From: Megachile rotundata
Lineage: Eukaryota; Arthropoda; Insecta; Hymenoptera; Megachilidae
DNA: 64,000 bases
NCBI RefSeq assembly: GCF_050947335.1
Contig: NW_027473364.1
Coordinates: forward strand, 248,001-312,000
Reading direction: 5' to 3'
Shown: piece after piece, positions 33,521-48,330 of the stretch
Layout of the letters: every line of letters starts with the position of its first letter
Position numbering within the stretch: position 1 is the stretch's first letter
Position numbers and translations under genes: made by a program
The notes under the pieces: generated by a model
The model's database searches: none
The model's input: the letters and a program-made list of their open reading frames with translations, nothing else
What the model was told of the DNA's origin: nothing

Positions 33521-36055
33521 ATGATCACACAATTACGGTCACACAATCACGGTCACACAATCACAGTCACACAATCACACAATCACAATCACGCGATCAC
33601 ACAATCACGATCACACAATCACGATCGCACAACCACACAATCACACAATCACACAATCAAACAATCACACAATCACACAATCACACAGTACACACAATCA
33701 TAATCACACAATCACAATTACACAATCACACAATCACGCAATCACACAATCACACAATCACACAATCACACAATCACACAGTCACACAATCACACAATCA
33801 CACAATCACACAATCACACAATCACAATCACGATCACACAATCACAAAATCACGATCACACAATCACGGTCACACAATCACGATCACACAATCACGATCA
33901 CACAATCATGATCACACAATTACGGTCACACAATCACGGTCACACAATCACAGTCACACAATCACACAATCACACAATCACACAATCACTCAATCACACA
34001 ATCACACAATCTCACAATCACACAATCACACAATCACACAGTCATACAATCACACCATCACAATTACGCAATCACACAATCACACAATCACACAATCACA
34101 CAATCACACAATCACACAGTCACACAATCACACAATCACACAATCACACAATCACACAATCACACAATCACACAATCACACAATCACACAATCACAAAAT
34201 CACACAATCACACAAGCACACAGTCACACAATCACTCAATCACACAATAACACACTCACACAATCACACAGTCACAATCACACAGTCGCAACCACACAAT
34301 CACGGTCACACAATAACGGTAACACAATCACACATTCACACAATCACACAACCACACAATCACAAAATCACGATCACACAATCACGGTCAGACAATCACG
34401 ATCACACAATCACGATCACACAATCATGATCACACAATTACGGTCACACAATCACGGTCACACAATCACAGTCACACAATCGCACAATCACAATCACGCA
34501 ATCACACAATCACGATCACACAATCACACAATCACACAATCACACTATCATACAATCACACAATCACACAATCACACAATCACACAATCACACAATCACA
34601 CAATCACACAATCACTCAATCACAAAATCACACAATCACACAAGCACACAATCACTCAATCACACAATCACACAATCACACAATCACACAATCACACAAT
34701 CACACAATCACAATTACACAATCACACAATCACACAATCACACAATCACACAATCACACAATCACACAATCACACAATCACACAATCACACAATCACACA
34801 ATCACTCAATCACACAATCACACAATCTCACAATCACACAATCACACAATCACACAGTCATACAATCACACCATCACAATCACGCAATCACACAATCACA
34901 CAATCACACAATCACACAATCACACGATCACACAATCACACAATCACACAATCACACAATCACACAATCACACAATCACACAGTCACACAATCACACAAT
35001 CACACAATCACACAATCACACAATCACACAATCACACAATCACACAGTCACACAATCACACAATCACACAATCACACAATCACACAATCACAATCGCACA
35101 ATCACACAATCACACAATCACAATCGCACAATCACACAATCACACAATCACACAGTCACACAATCACACAACCACACAATCACACAATCACACAATCACA
35201 CACTCACACAATCACACAGACACAATCACACAATCACAATCACACAATCACAATCACACAATCACAATCACACAATCACAATCACACAATCACAATCACA
35301 CAATCACAATCACACAATCACACAATCACACAATCACACGATCACACAATCACGGTCACTCAATCACGGTCACTCAATCACGGTCACACAATCACGGTTA
35401 CAAAATCGCGGTCACACAATCACGGTCACACAATCACACAATCACACATTCACAAAATCACACAATCACACAATCACACAGTCACACAATCGCTCAATCA
35501 CACAATAACACACTCACACAATCACACAGTCACAATCACACAGTCGCAACCACACAATCACGGTCACACAATAACGGTAACACAATCACACATTCACACA
35601 GTCACACAATCACACAATCACACAATCACACAATCACAAAATCACGATCACACAATCACGGTCACACAATCACGATCACACAATCACGATCACACAATCA
35701 TGATCACACAATTACGGTCACACAATCACGGTCACACAATCACAGTCACACAATCACACAATCACAATCACGCAATCACACAATCCCACAATCACACAAT
35801 CACACAATCACACAATCACACAATCACACAATCACACAGTCACACAATCGCTCAATCACACAATAACACACTCACACAATCACACAGTCACAATCACACA
35901 GTCGCAACCACACAATCACGGTCACACAAAAACGGTAACACAATTACACATTCACACAATCACACAATCACACAATCACAAAATCACGATCACACAATCA
36001 CGGTCACACAATCACGATCACACAATCACGATCACACAATCACGATCACACAACC
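33521..36055. repeat. Super-HOR unit 6 (2535 bp), I-III-IV-II
   Basis: Anchors 33521, 33908, 34426 and 35700; spacings 387, 518 and 1274. S from 35217 to B at 35339 is 122 bp, one 14-mer more than the 108 bp of units 1 and 3. Confidence 0.87.
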
Positions 36056-39000
36056 ATGATCACACAATTACGGTCACACAATCACGGTCACACAATCACA
36101 GTCACACAATCACACAATCACAATCACGCGATCACACAATCACGATCACACAATCACGATCGCACAACCACACAATCACACAATCACACAATCAAACAAT
36201 CACACAATCACACAATCACACAGTACACACAATCATAATCACACAATCACAATTACACAATCACACAATCACGCAATCACACAATCACACAATCACACAA
36301 TCACACAATCACACAGTCACACAATCACACAATCACACAATCACACAATCACAATCACGATCACACAATCACAAAATCACGATCACACAATCACGGTCAC
36401 ACAATCACGATCACACAATCACGATCACACAATCATGATCACACAATTACGGTCACACAATCACGGTCACACAATCACAGTCACACAATCACACAATCAC
36501 ACAATCACACAATCACTCAATCACACAATCACACAATCTCACAATCACACAATCACACAATCACACAGTCATACAATCACACCATCACAATTACGCAATC
36601 ACACAATCACACAATCACACAATCACACAATCACACAATCACACAGTCACACAATCACACAATCACACAATCACACAATCACACAATCACACAATCACAC
36701 AATCACACAATCACACAATCACAAAATCACACAATCACACAAGCACACAGTCACACAATCACTCAATCACACAATAACACACTCACACAATCACACAGTC
36801 ACAATCACACAGTCGCAACCACACAATCACGGTCACACAATAACGGTAACACAATCACACATTCACACAATCACACAACCACACAATCACAAAATCACGA
36901 TCACACAATCACGGTCAGACAATCACGATCACACAATCACGATCACACAATCATGATCACACAATTACGGTCACACAATCACGGTCACACAATCACAGTC
37001 ACACAATCGCACAATCACAATCACGCAATCACACAATCACGATCACACAATCACACAATCACACAATCACACTATCATACAATCACACAATCACACAATC
37101 ACACAATCACACAATCACACAATCACACAATCACACAATCACTCAATCACAAAATCACACAATCACACAAGCACACAATCACTCAATCACACAATCACAC
37201 AATCACACAATCACACAATCACACAATCACACAATCACAATTACACAATCACACAATCACACAATCACACAATCACACAATCACACAATCACACAATCAC
37301 ACAATCACACAATCACACAATCACACAATCACTCAATCACACAATCACACAATCTCACAATCACACAATCACACAATCACACAGTCATACAATCACACCA
37401 TCACAATCACGCAATCACACAATCACACAATCACACAATCACACAATCACACGATCACACAATCACACAATCACACAATCACACAATCACACAATCACAC
37501 AATCACACAATCACACAGTCACACAATCACACAATCACACAATCACACAATCACACAATCACACAATCACACAATCACACAATCACACAATCACACAGTC
37601 ACACAATCACACAATCACACAATCACACAATCACACAATCACAATCGCACAATCACACAATCACACAATCACAATCGCACAATCACACAATCACACAATC
37701 ACACAGTCACACAATCACACAACCACACAATCACACAATCACACAATCACACACTCACACAATCACACAGACACAATCACACAATCACAATCACACAATC
37801 ACAATCACACAATCACAATCACACAATCACAATCACACAATCACAATCACACAATCACACAATCACACAATCACACGATCACACAATCACGGTCACTCAA
37901 TCACGGTCACTCAATCACGGTCACACAATCACGGTTACAAAATCGCGGTCACACAATCACGGTCACACAATCACACAATCACACATTCACAAAATCACAC
38001 AATCACACAATCACACAGTCACACAATCGCTCAATCACACAATAACACACTCACACAATCACACAGTCACAATCACACAGTCGCAACCACACAATCACGG
38101 TCACACAATAACGGTAACACAATCACACATTCACACAGTCACACAATCACACAATCACACAATCACACAATCACAAAATCACGATCACACAATCGCGGTC
38201 ACACAATCACGATCACACAATCACGATCACACAATCATGATCACACAATTACGGTCACACAATCACGGTCACACAATCACAGTCACACAATCACACAATC
38301 ACAATCACGCAATCACACAATCCCACAATCACACAATCACACAATCACACAATCACACAATCACACAATCACACAATCACTCAATCACACAATCACACAA
38401 TCACACAATCACACAATCACACAATCACACAATCACACAATCACACAATCACACAATCACACAATCACACAATCACACAATCACACTATCACACAATCAC
38501 ACAATCACACAATCACACAATCACACAATCCCACAATCACACAATCACACAATCACACAATCACACAATCACACAATCACACAATTACACAATCACACAA
38601 TCACACAATCACACAATCACACAATCACACAATCACACAAGCACACAATCACTCAATCACACAATCACACAATCACACAATCACACAATCACACAGTCAC
38701 ACAATCGCTCAATCACACAATAACACACTCACACAATCACACAGTCACAATCACACAGTCGCAACCACACAATCACGGTCACACAATAACGGTAACACAA
38801 TCACACATTCACACAGTCACACAATCACACAATCACACAATCACACAATCACAAAATCACGATCACACAATCACGGTCACACAATCACGATCACACAATC
38901 ACGATCACACAATCATGATCACACAATTACGGTCACACAATCACGGTCACACAATCACAGTCACACAATCACACAATCACAATCACGCAATCACACAATC

Positions 39001-40276
39001 CCACAATCACACAATCACACAATCACACAATCACACAATCACACAATCACACAATCACTCAATCACACAATCACACAATCACACAATCACACAATCACAC
39101 TATCGCACAATCACACAATCACACAATCACACAATCACACAATCACACAATCACACAATCACACAATCACACAATCACACAATCACAATTACACAATCAC
39201 ACAATCACACAATCACACAATCACACAATCACACAATCACACAATCACACAATCACACAATCACACAATCACAATTACACAATCACACAATCACACAATC
39301 ACACAATCACTCAATCACACAATCACACAATCTCACAATCACACAATCACACAGTCATACAATCACACCATCACAATCACACCATCACAATCACGCAATC
39401 ACACAACCACACAATCACACAATCACACAATCACACAGTCACACAATCACACAATCACACAATCACACAATCACACAATCACACAATCACACAATCACAC
39501 AATCACACAATCACACAATCACACAGTCACACAATCACACAATCACACAATCACACAATCACACAATCACAATCGCACAATCACAGAATCACACAATCAC
39601 AATCGCACAATCACACAATCACACAATCACACAGTCACACAATCACACAACCACACAATCACACAATCACACAATCACACAATCACACACTCACACAATC
39701 ACACAGACACAATCACACAATCACAATCACACAATCACAATCACACAATCACAATCACACAATCACAATCACACAATCACTATCACACAATCACAATCAC
39801 ACAATCACAATCACACAATCACAATCACACAATCACAATCACACAATCACAATCACACAATCACAATCACACAATCACAATCACACAATCACAATCACAC
39901 AATCACACAATCGCACAATCACACGATCACACAATCACGGTCACTCAATCACGGTCACTCAATCACGGTCACACAATCACGGTCACAAAATCGCGGTCAC
40001 ACAATCACGGTCACACAATCACACAATCACACAATCACAAAATCACACAATCACACAATCACACAATCACACAGTCACACAATCACTCAATCACACAATA
40101 ACACACTCACACAATCACACAGTCACAATCACACAGTCGCAACCACACAATCACGGTCACACAATAACGGTAACACAATCACACATTCACACAATCACAC
40201 AATCACACAATCACAAAATCACGATCACACAATCACGGTCACACAATCACGATCACACAATCACGATCACACAACC
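36056..40276. repeat. Super-HOR unit 7, expanded (4221 bp)
   Basis: I 36056, III 36435, IV 36953, II 38237, then a second II at 38915. D before 38237 carries CAATCGCGGTC near 38191. The S tract starting at 39704 has CTATCAC at 39780 and is 220 bp long, like the copy at 31091. GGTCAGAC at 36913 is its last occurrence in the window. Confidence 0.85.
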
Positions 40277-42553
40277 ATGATCACACAATTACGGTCACAC
40301 AATCACGGTCACACAATCACGGTCACACAATCACGGTCACACAATCACACAATCACAATCACGCGATCACACAATCACGATCACACAATCACGATCGCAC
40401 AACCACACAATCACACAATCACACAATCAAACAATCACACAATCACACAATCACACAATCACACAATCACACAATCACACAATCACACATCACACAATCA
40501 CACAATCACACGATCACACAATCACACAATCACACAATCACACAATCACACAATCACACAATCACACAATCACACAATCACACAATCATACAATCACACA
40601 ATCACACAATCACACAATCACACAATCACACAATCACACAGTACACACAATCACAATCACACAATCACAATTACACAATCACACAATCACGCAATCACAC
40701 AATCACACAATCACACAATCACACAATCACACAGTCACACAATCACACAATCACACAATCACACAATCACACAATCACAATCACGATCACACAATCACAA
40801 AATCACGATCACACAATCACGGTCACACAATCACGATCACACAATCACGATCACACAATCATGATCACACAATTACGGTTACACAATCACGGTCACACAA
40901 TCACAGCCACACAATCACACAATCACACAATCACACAATCACACAATCACACAATCACACAATCACACAATCACACAATCACACAATCACACAATCACAC
41001 AATCACACAATCACACAATCACACAATCACACAATCACACAATCACACAATCACACAATCACACAATCACACAGTACACACAATCACAATCACACAATCA
41101 CAATTACACAATCACACAATCACGCAATCACACAATCACACAATCACACAATCACACAATCACACAGTCACACAATCACACAATCACACGATCACACAAT
41201 CACCCAATCACATAATCACACAATCACACTATCACACAATCACACAATCACACAATCACACAATCACACAATCACCTAATCACACAATCACACAATCTCA
41301 CAACCACACAATCACACAAGCACACATAACTCAATCACACAATCACAAAATCACACAATCACACAATCTCACAATCACACAATCACACAATCACAATCAC
41401 ACAATCACACGATCACACAATCACGGTCACTCAATCACGGTCACTCAATCACTGTCACACAATCACGGTCACAAAATCGCGGTCACACAATCAAGGTCAC
41501 ACAATCACACAATCACACAATCACAAAATCACACAATCACAAAATCACACAATCACACAATCACACAGTCACACAATCACTCAATCACACAATAACACAC
41601 TCACACAAACACACAGTCACAATCACACAGTCGCAACCACACAATCACGGTCACACAATAACGGTAACACAATCACACATTCACACAATCACACAATCAC
41701 ACAATCACAAAATCACGATCACACAATCACGGTCACACAATCACGATCACACAATCACGATCACACAATCATGATCACACAATTACGGTCACACAATCAC
41801 GGTCACACAATCACAGTCACACAATCACACAATCTCAATCACGCAATCACACAATCCCACAATCACACAATCACACAATCACACAATCACACAATCACAC
41901 AATCACACAATCACTCAATCACACAATCACACAATCACACAATCACACAATCACACAATCACACAATCACACAATCACACAATCACACAATCACACAATC
42001 ACACAATCACACAATCACACAATCACACAATCACACAAGCACACAATCACTCAATCACACAATAACACAATCACACAATCACACAATCACACAATCACAC
42101 TATCACACAATCACACAATCACACAATCACACAATCACACAATCACACAATCACACAATCACACAATCACACAATCACACAATCACACAATCACACAGTC
42201 ACACAATCACACAATCACACAATCACACAATCACACAATCACAATCGCACAATCACACAATCACACAATCACAATCGCACAATCACACAATCACACAATC
42301 ACACAGTCACACAATCACACAACCACACAATCACACAATCACACAATCACACAATCACACACTCACACAATCACACAGACACAATCACACTATCACAATC
42401 ACACAATCACAATCACACAATCACAATCACACAATCACAATCACACAATCACAATCACACAATCACAATCACACAATCACAATCACACAATCACAATCAC
42501 ACAATCACAATCACACAATCACAATCACACAAACACACAATCGCACAATCACA
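39924..42553. repeat. 2.6-kb tandem duplication, copy 1
   Basis: B at 39924 followed by a complete C, D anchor 40277 (ACCATG) with two extra CGGTC 14-mers and CACATCAC near 40488, AGTACAC at 40641, III anchor 40861 with GGTTACAC and a private CAGCCAC, AGTACAC at 41074, II anchor 41771. Offsets to copy 2 are 2564-2630 bp. Confidence 0.85.
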
Positions 42554-45107
42554 CGATCACACAATCACGGTCACTCAATCACGGTCACTCAATCACGGTC
42601 ACACAATCACGGTCACAAAATCGCGGTCACACAATCACGGTCACACAATCACACAATCACACAATCACAAAATCACACAATCACACAATCACACAATCAC
42701 ACAGTCACACAATCACTCAATCACACAATAACGGTTACACAATCACACATTCACACAATCACACAATCACACAATCACAAAATCACGATCACACAATCAC
42801 GGTCACACAATCACGATCACACAATCACGATCACACAACCATGATCACACAATTACGGTCACACAATCACGGTCACACAATCACGGTCACACAATCACGG
42901 TCACACAATCACACAATCACAATCACGCGATCACACAATCACGATCACACAATCACGATCGCACAACCACACAATCACACAATCACACAATCAAACAATC
43001 ACACAATCACACAATCACACAATCACACAATCACACAATCACACAATCACACAATCACACATCACACAATCACACAATCACACGATCACACAATCACACA
43101 ATCACACAATCACACAATCACACAATCACACAATCACACAATCACACAATCACACAATCATACAATCACACAATCACACAATCACACAATCACACAATCA
43201 CACAATCACACAGTACACACAATCACAATCACACAATCACAATTACACAATCACACAATCACGCAATCACACAATCACACAATCACACAATCACACAATC
43301 ACACAGTCACACAATCACACAATCACACAATCACACAATCACACAATCACAATCACGATCACACAATCACAAAATCACGATCACACAATCACGGTCACAC
43401 AATCACGATCACACAATCACGATCACACAATCATGATCACACAATTACGGTTACACAATCACGGTCACACAATCACAGTCACACAATCACACAATCACAC
43501 AATCACACAATCACACAATCACACAATCACACAATCACACAATCACACAATCACACAATCACACAATCACACAATCACACAATCACACAATCACACAATC
43601 ACACAATCACACAATCACACAATCACACAATCACACAATCACACAATCACACAATCACACAATCACACAATCACACAATCACACAGTACACACAATCACA
43701 ATCACACAATCACAATTACACAATCACACAATCACGCAATCACACAATCACACAATCACACAATCACACAATCACACAGTCACACAATCACACAATCACA
43801 CGATCACACAATCACCCAATCACATAATCACACAATCACACTATCACACAATCACACAATCACACAATCACACAATCACACAATCACACAATCACCTAAT
43901 CACACAATCACACAATCTCACAACCACACAATCACACAAGCACACATAACTCAATCACACAATCACAAAATCACACAATCACACAATCTCACAATCACAC
44001 AATCACACAATCACAATCACACAATCACACGATCACACAATCACGGTCACTCAATCACGGTCACTCAATCACTGTCACACAATCACGGCCACAAAATCGC
44101 GGTCACACAATCAAGGTCACACAATCACACAATCACACAATCACAAAATCACACAATCACAAAATCACACAATCACACAATCACACAGTCACACAATCAC
44201 TCAATCACACAATAACACACTCACACAATCACACAGTCACAATCACACAGTCGCAACCACACAATCACGGTCACACAATAACGGTAACACAATCACACAT
44301 TCACACAATCACACAATCACACAATCACAAAATCACGATCACACAATCACGGTCACACAATCACGATCACACAATCACGATCACACAATCATGATCACAC
44401 AATTACGGTGACACAATCACGGTCACACAATCACAGTCACACAATCACACAATCTCAATCACGCAATCACACAATCCCACAATCACACAATCACACAATC
44501 ACACAATCACACAATCACACAATCACACAATCACTCAATCACACAATCACACAATCACACAATCACACAATCACACAATCACACAATCACACAATCACAC
44601 AATCACACAATCACACAATCACACAATCACACAATCACACAATCACACAATCACACAAGCACACAATCACTCAATCACACAATAACACAATCACACAATC
44701 ACACAATCACACAATCACACTATCACACAATCACACAATCACACAATCACACAATCACACAATCACACAATCACACAATCACACAATCACACAATCACAC
44801 AGTCACACAATCACACAATCACACAATCACACAATCACACAATCACAATCGCACAATCACACAATCACACAATCACAATCGCACAATCACACAATCACAC
44901 AATCACACAGTCACACAATCACACAACCACACAATCACACAATCACACAATCACACAATCACACACTCACACAATCACACAGACACAATCACACTATCAC
45001 AATCACACAATCACAATCACACAATCACAATCACACAATCACAATCACACAATCACAATCACACAATCACAATCACACAATCACAATCACACAATCACAC
45101 AATCACA
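42554..45107. repeat. 2.6-kb tandem duplication, copy 2
   Basis: B at 42554; C collapsed by 66 bp at 42727 (AATAACGGTTAC); D anchor 42841 (ACCATG) with extra CGGTC 14-mers; AGTACAC at 43213 and 43686; III anchor 43433 with GGTTACAC; II anchor 44391 with GGTGACAC. ACGGCCAC near 44087 is private. Confidence 0.85.
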
Positions 45108-45935
45108 CGATCACACAATCACGGTCACTCAATCACGGTCACTCAATCACGGTCACACAATCACGGTCACAAAATCGCGGTCACACAATCACGGTCACAC
45201 AATCACACAATCACACAATCACAAAATCACACAATCACACAATCACACAGTCACACAATCACTCAATCATACAATAACACACTCACACAATCACACAGTC
45301 ACAATCACACAGTCGCAACCACACAATCACGGTCACACAATAACGGTAACACAATCACACATTCACACAATCACACAATCACACAATCACAAAATCACGA
45401 TCACACAATCACGGTCACACAATCACGATCACACAATCACGATCACACAATCATGATCACACAATTACGGTCACACAATCACGGTCACACAATCACAGTC
45501 ACACAATCACACAATCACAATCACGCGATCACACAATCACACGATCACACAATCACGGTCACTCAATCACGGTCACTCAATCACGGTCACACAATCACGG
45601 TCACAAAATCGCGGTCACACAATCACGGTCACACAATCACACAATCACACAATCACAAAATCACACAATCACACAATCACACAGTCACACAATCACTCAA
45701 TCATACAATAACACACTCACACAATCACACAGTCACAGTCACACAGTCGCAACCACACAATCACGGTCACACAATAACGGTAACACAATCACACATTCAC
45801 ACAATCACACAATCACACAATCACAAAATCACGATCACACAATCACGGTCACACAATCACGATCACACAATCACGATCACACAATCATGATCACACAATT
45901 ACGGTCACACAATCACGGTCACACAATCACAGTCA
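45108..45935. repeat. Two compact cores, D type I fused to B
   Basis: Core B-C-D with anchor 45453; its D tail stops after CGCGATC and passes into a new B at 45542, giving anchors only 434 bp apart (45453 and 45887). The second C has CAGTCACAGTC near 45730. The second D is type III. Confidence 0.85.
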
Positions 45936-46570
45936 CACAATCACACAATCACACAATCACACAATCACACAATCACACAATCACACAATCACACAATCAC
46001 ACAATCACACAATCACACAATCACACAATCACACAATCACACAATCACACAATCACACAATCACACAATCACACAATCACACAATCACACAATCACACAA
46101 TCACACAATCACACAATCACACAATCACACAATCACACAATCACACAGTACACACAATCACAATCACACAATCACAATTACACAATCACACAATCACACA
46201 ATCACACAATCACACAATCACACAATCACACAATCACACAAGCACACAATCACTCAATCACACAATCACACAATCACACAATCACACAATCACACAATCA
46301 CACTATCACACAATCACACAATCACACAATCACACAATCACACAATCACACAATCACACAATCACACAATCACACAATCACACAATCACACAGTCACACA
46401 ATCACACAATCACACAATCACACGATCACACAATCACAATCGCACAATCACACAATCACACAATCACAATCGCACAATCACACAATCACACAATCACACA
46501 GTCACACAATCACACAACCACACAATCACACAATCACACAATCACACAATCACACACTCACACAATCACA
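45936..46570. repeat. E tract
   Basis: Pure 8-mers from 45936 to AGTACAC at 46148, then CAATTAC, AAGCAC with ACTCAATC, CTATCAC near 46302 and paired CAATCGCAC units near 46437 and 46465. No gene. Confidence 0.88.
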
Positions 46571-47100
46571 CAGACACAATCACACTATCACAATCACACA
46601 ATCACAATCACACAATCACAATCACACAATCACAATCACACAATCACAATCACACAATCACAATCACACAATCACAATCACACAATCACAATCACACAAT
46701 CACACAATCACACGATCACACAATCACGGTCACTCAATCACGGTCACTCAATCACGGTCACACAATCACGGTCACAAAATCGCGGTCACACAATCACGGT
46801 CACACAATCACACAATCACACAATCACAAAATCACACAATCACACAATCACACAGTCACACAATCACTCAATCATACAATGACACACTCACACAATCACA
46901 CAGTCACAATCACACAGTCGCAACCACACAATCACGGTCACACAATAACGGTAACACAATCACACATTCACACAATCACACAATCACACAATCACTCAAT
47001 CATACAATAACACACTCACACAATCACACAGTCACAATCACACAGTCGCAACCACACAATCACGGTCACACAATAACGGTAACACAATCACACATTCACA
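46571..47100. repeat. S tract, B, then tandemly doubled C block without D
   Basis: S 142 bp, B at 46713. C begins with ACTCAATCATAC at 46866 and again at 46994, a 128-bp tandem copy. The first copy has AATGACAC where all others have AATAACAC. No D anchor follows; E resumes near 47100. Confidence 0.86.
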
Positions 47101-47376
47101 CAATCACACTATCACACAATCACACAATCACACAATCACACAATCACACAATCACACAATCACACAATCACACAATCACACAATCACACAATCACACAGT
47201 CACACAATCACACAATCACACAATCACACAATCACACAATCACAATCGCACAATCACACAATCACACAATCACAATCGCACAATCACACAATCACACAAT
47301 CACACAGTCACACAATCACACAACCACACAATCACACACTCACACAATCACACAATCACACACTCACACAATCACA

Positions 47377-47935
47377 CAGACACAATCACACTATCACAAT
47401 CACACAATCACAATCACACAATCACAATCACACAATCACAATCACACAATCACAATCACACAATCACACGATCACACAATCACGGTCACTCAATCACGGT
47501 CACTCAATCACGGTCACACAATCACGGTCACAAAATCGCGGTCACACAATCACGGTCACACAATCACACAATCACACAATCACAAAATCACACAATCACA
47601 CAATCACACAGTCACACAATCACTCAATCATACAATAACACACTCACACAATCACACAGTCACAATCACACAGTCGCAACCACACAATCACGGTCACACA
47701 ATAACGGTAACACAATCACACATTCACACAATCACACAATCACACAATCACAAAATCACGATCACACAATCACGGTCACACAATCACGATCACACAATCA
47801 CGATCACACAATCATGATCACACAATTACGGTCACACAATCACGGTCACACAATCACAGTCACACAATCACACAATCACAATCACGCGATCACACAATCA
47901 CGATCACACTATCACGATCGCACAACCACACAATC
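47377..47935. repeat. S tract (92 bp) plus core B-C-D type I
   Basis: B at 47469, C with AATCATACAATAAC, D anchor 47814. Tail shows CACTATCACGATCGC. Followed by two CAAACAATC units flanking ACCATC, a signature shared with the cassettes at 53317 and 56856. Confidence 0.86.
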
Positions 47936-48167
47936 ACACAATCACACAATCAAACAATCACACAATCACACCATCACACAATCACACAATCACACAATCA
48001 AACAATCACACAATCACACAATCACACAATCACACAATCACACAATCACACAATCACACAATCACACAATCACACAATCACACAATCACACAATCACACA
48101 ATCACACAATCACACAATCACACAATCACACAGTCACACAATCACACAATCACACAATCACACAATC

Positions 48168-48330
48168 ACACAATCACAATCACGATCACACAATCACACA
48201 ATCACAATCACGATCACACAATCACAAAATCACGATCACACAATCACGGTCACACAATCACGATCACACAATCACGATCACACAATCATGATCACACAAT
48301 TACGGTCACACAATCACGGTCACACAATCA
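48168..48330. repeat. D type III with doubled entry motif
   Basis: CAATCACGATC occurs twice (about 48178 and 48206) before AAAATCACGATC; anchor at 48288. Confidence 0.84.

Larger units (their letters stand above)
28005..38100. repeat. Large tandem duplication, copy 2 (about 10.1 kb)
   Basis: Anchors 28005, 28392, 28902, 30326, 31777, 32727, 33521, 33908, 34426, 35700, 36056 and 36435 follow copy 1. Relative to copy 1 it has an extra C plus type II D around 30106-30420 and an extra 14-mer (a repeated CGATCACACAATCA) just before the anchor at 36056. Correspondence stops after 36435, where a type IV cassette is present but absent from copy 1. The end coordinate is approximate. Confidence 0.83.

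Noticed and set aside
22384..44125. TCAAGGTCA, an SF-1/ERR-type nuclear receptor site, in four copies
   Set aside because: It arises by one A-for-C change in a CGGTCAC 14-mer and is copied with its cassette. No gene is near to regulate.
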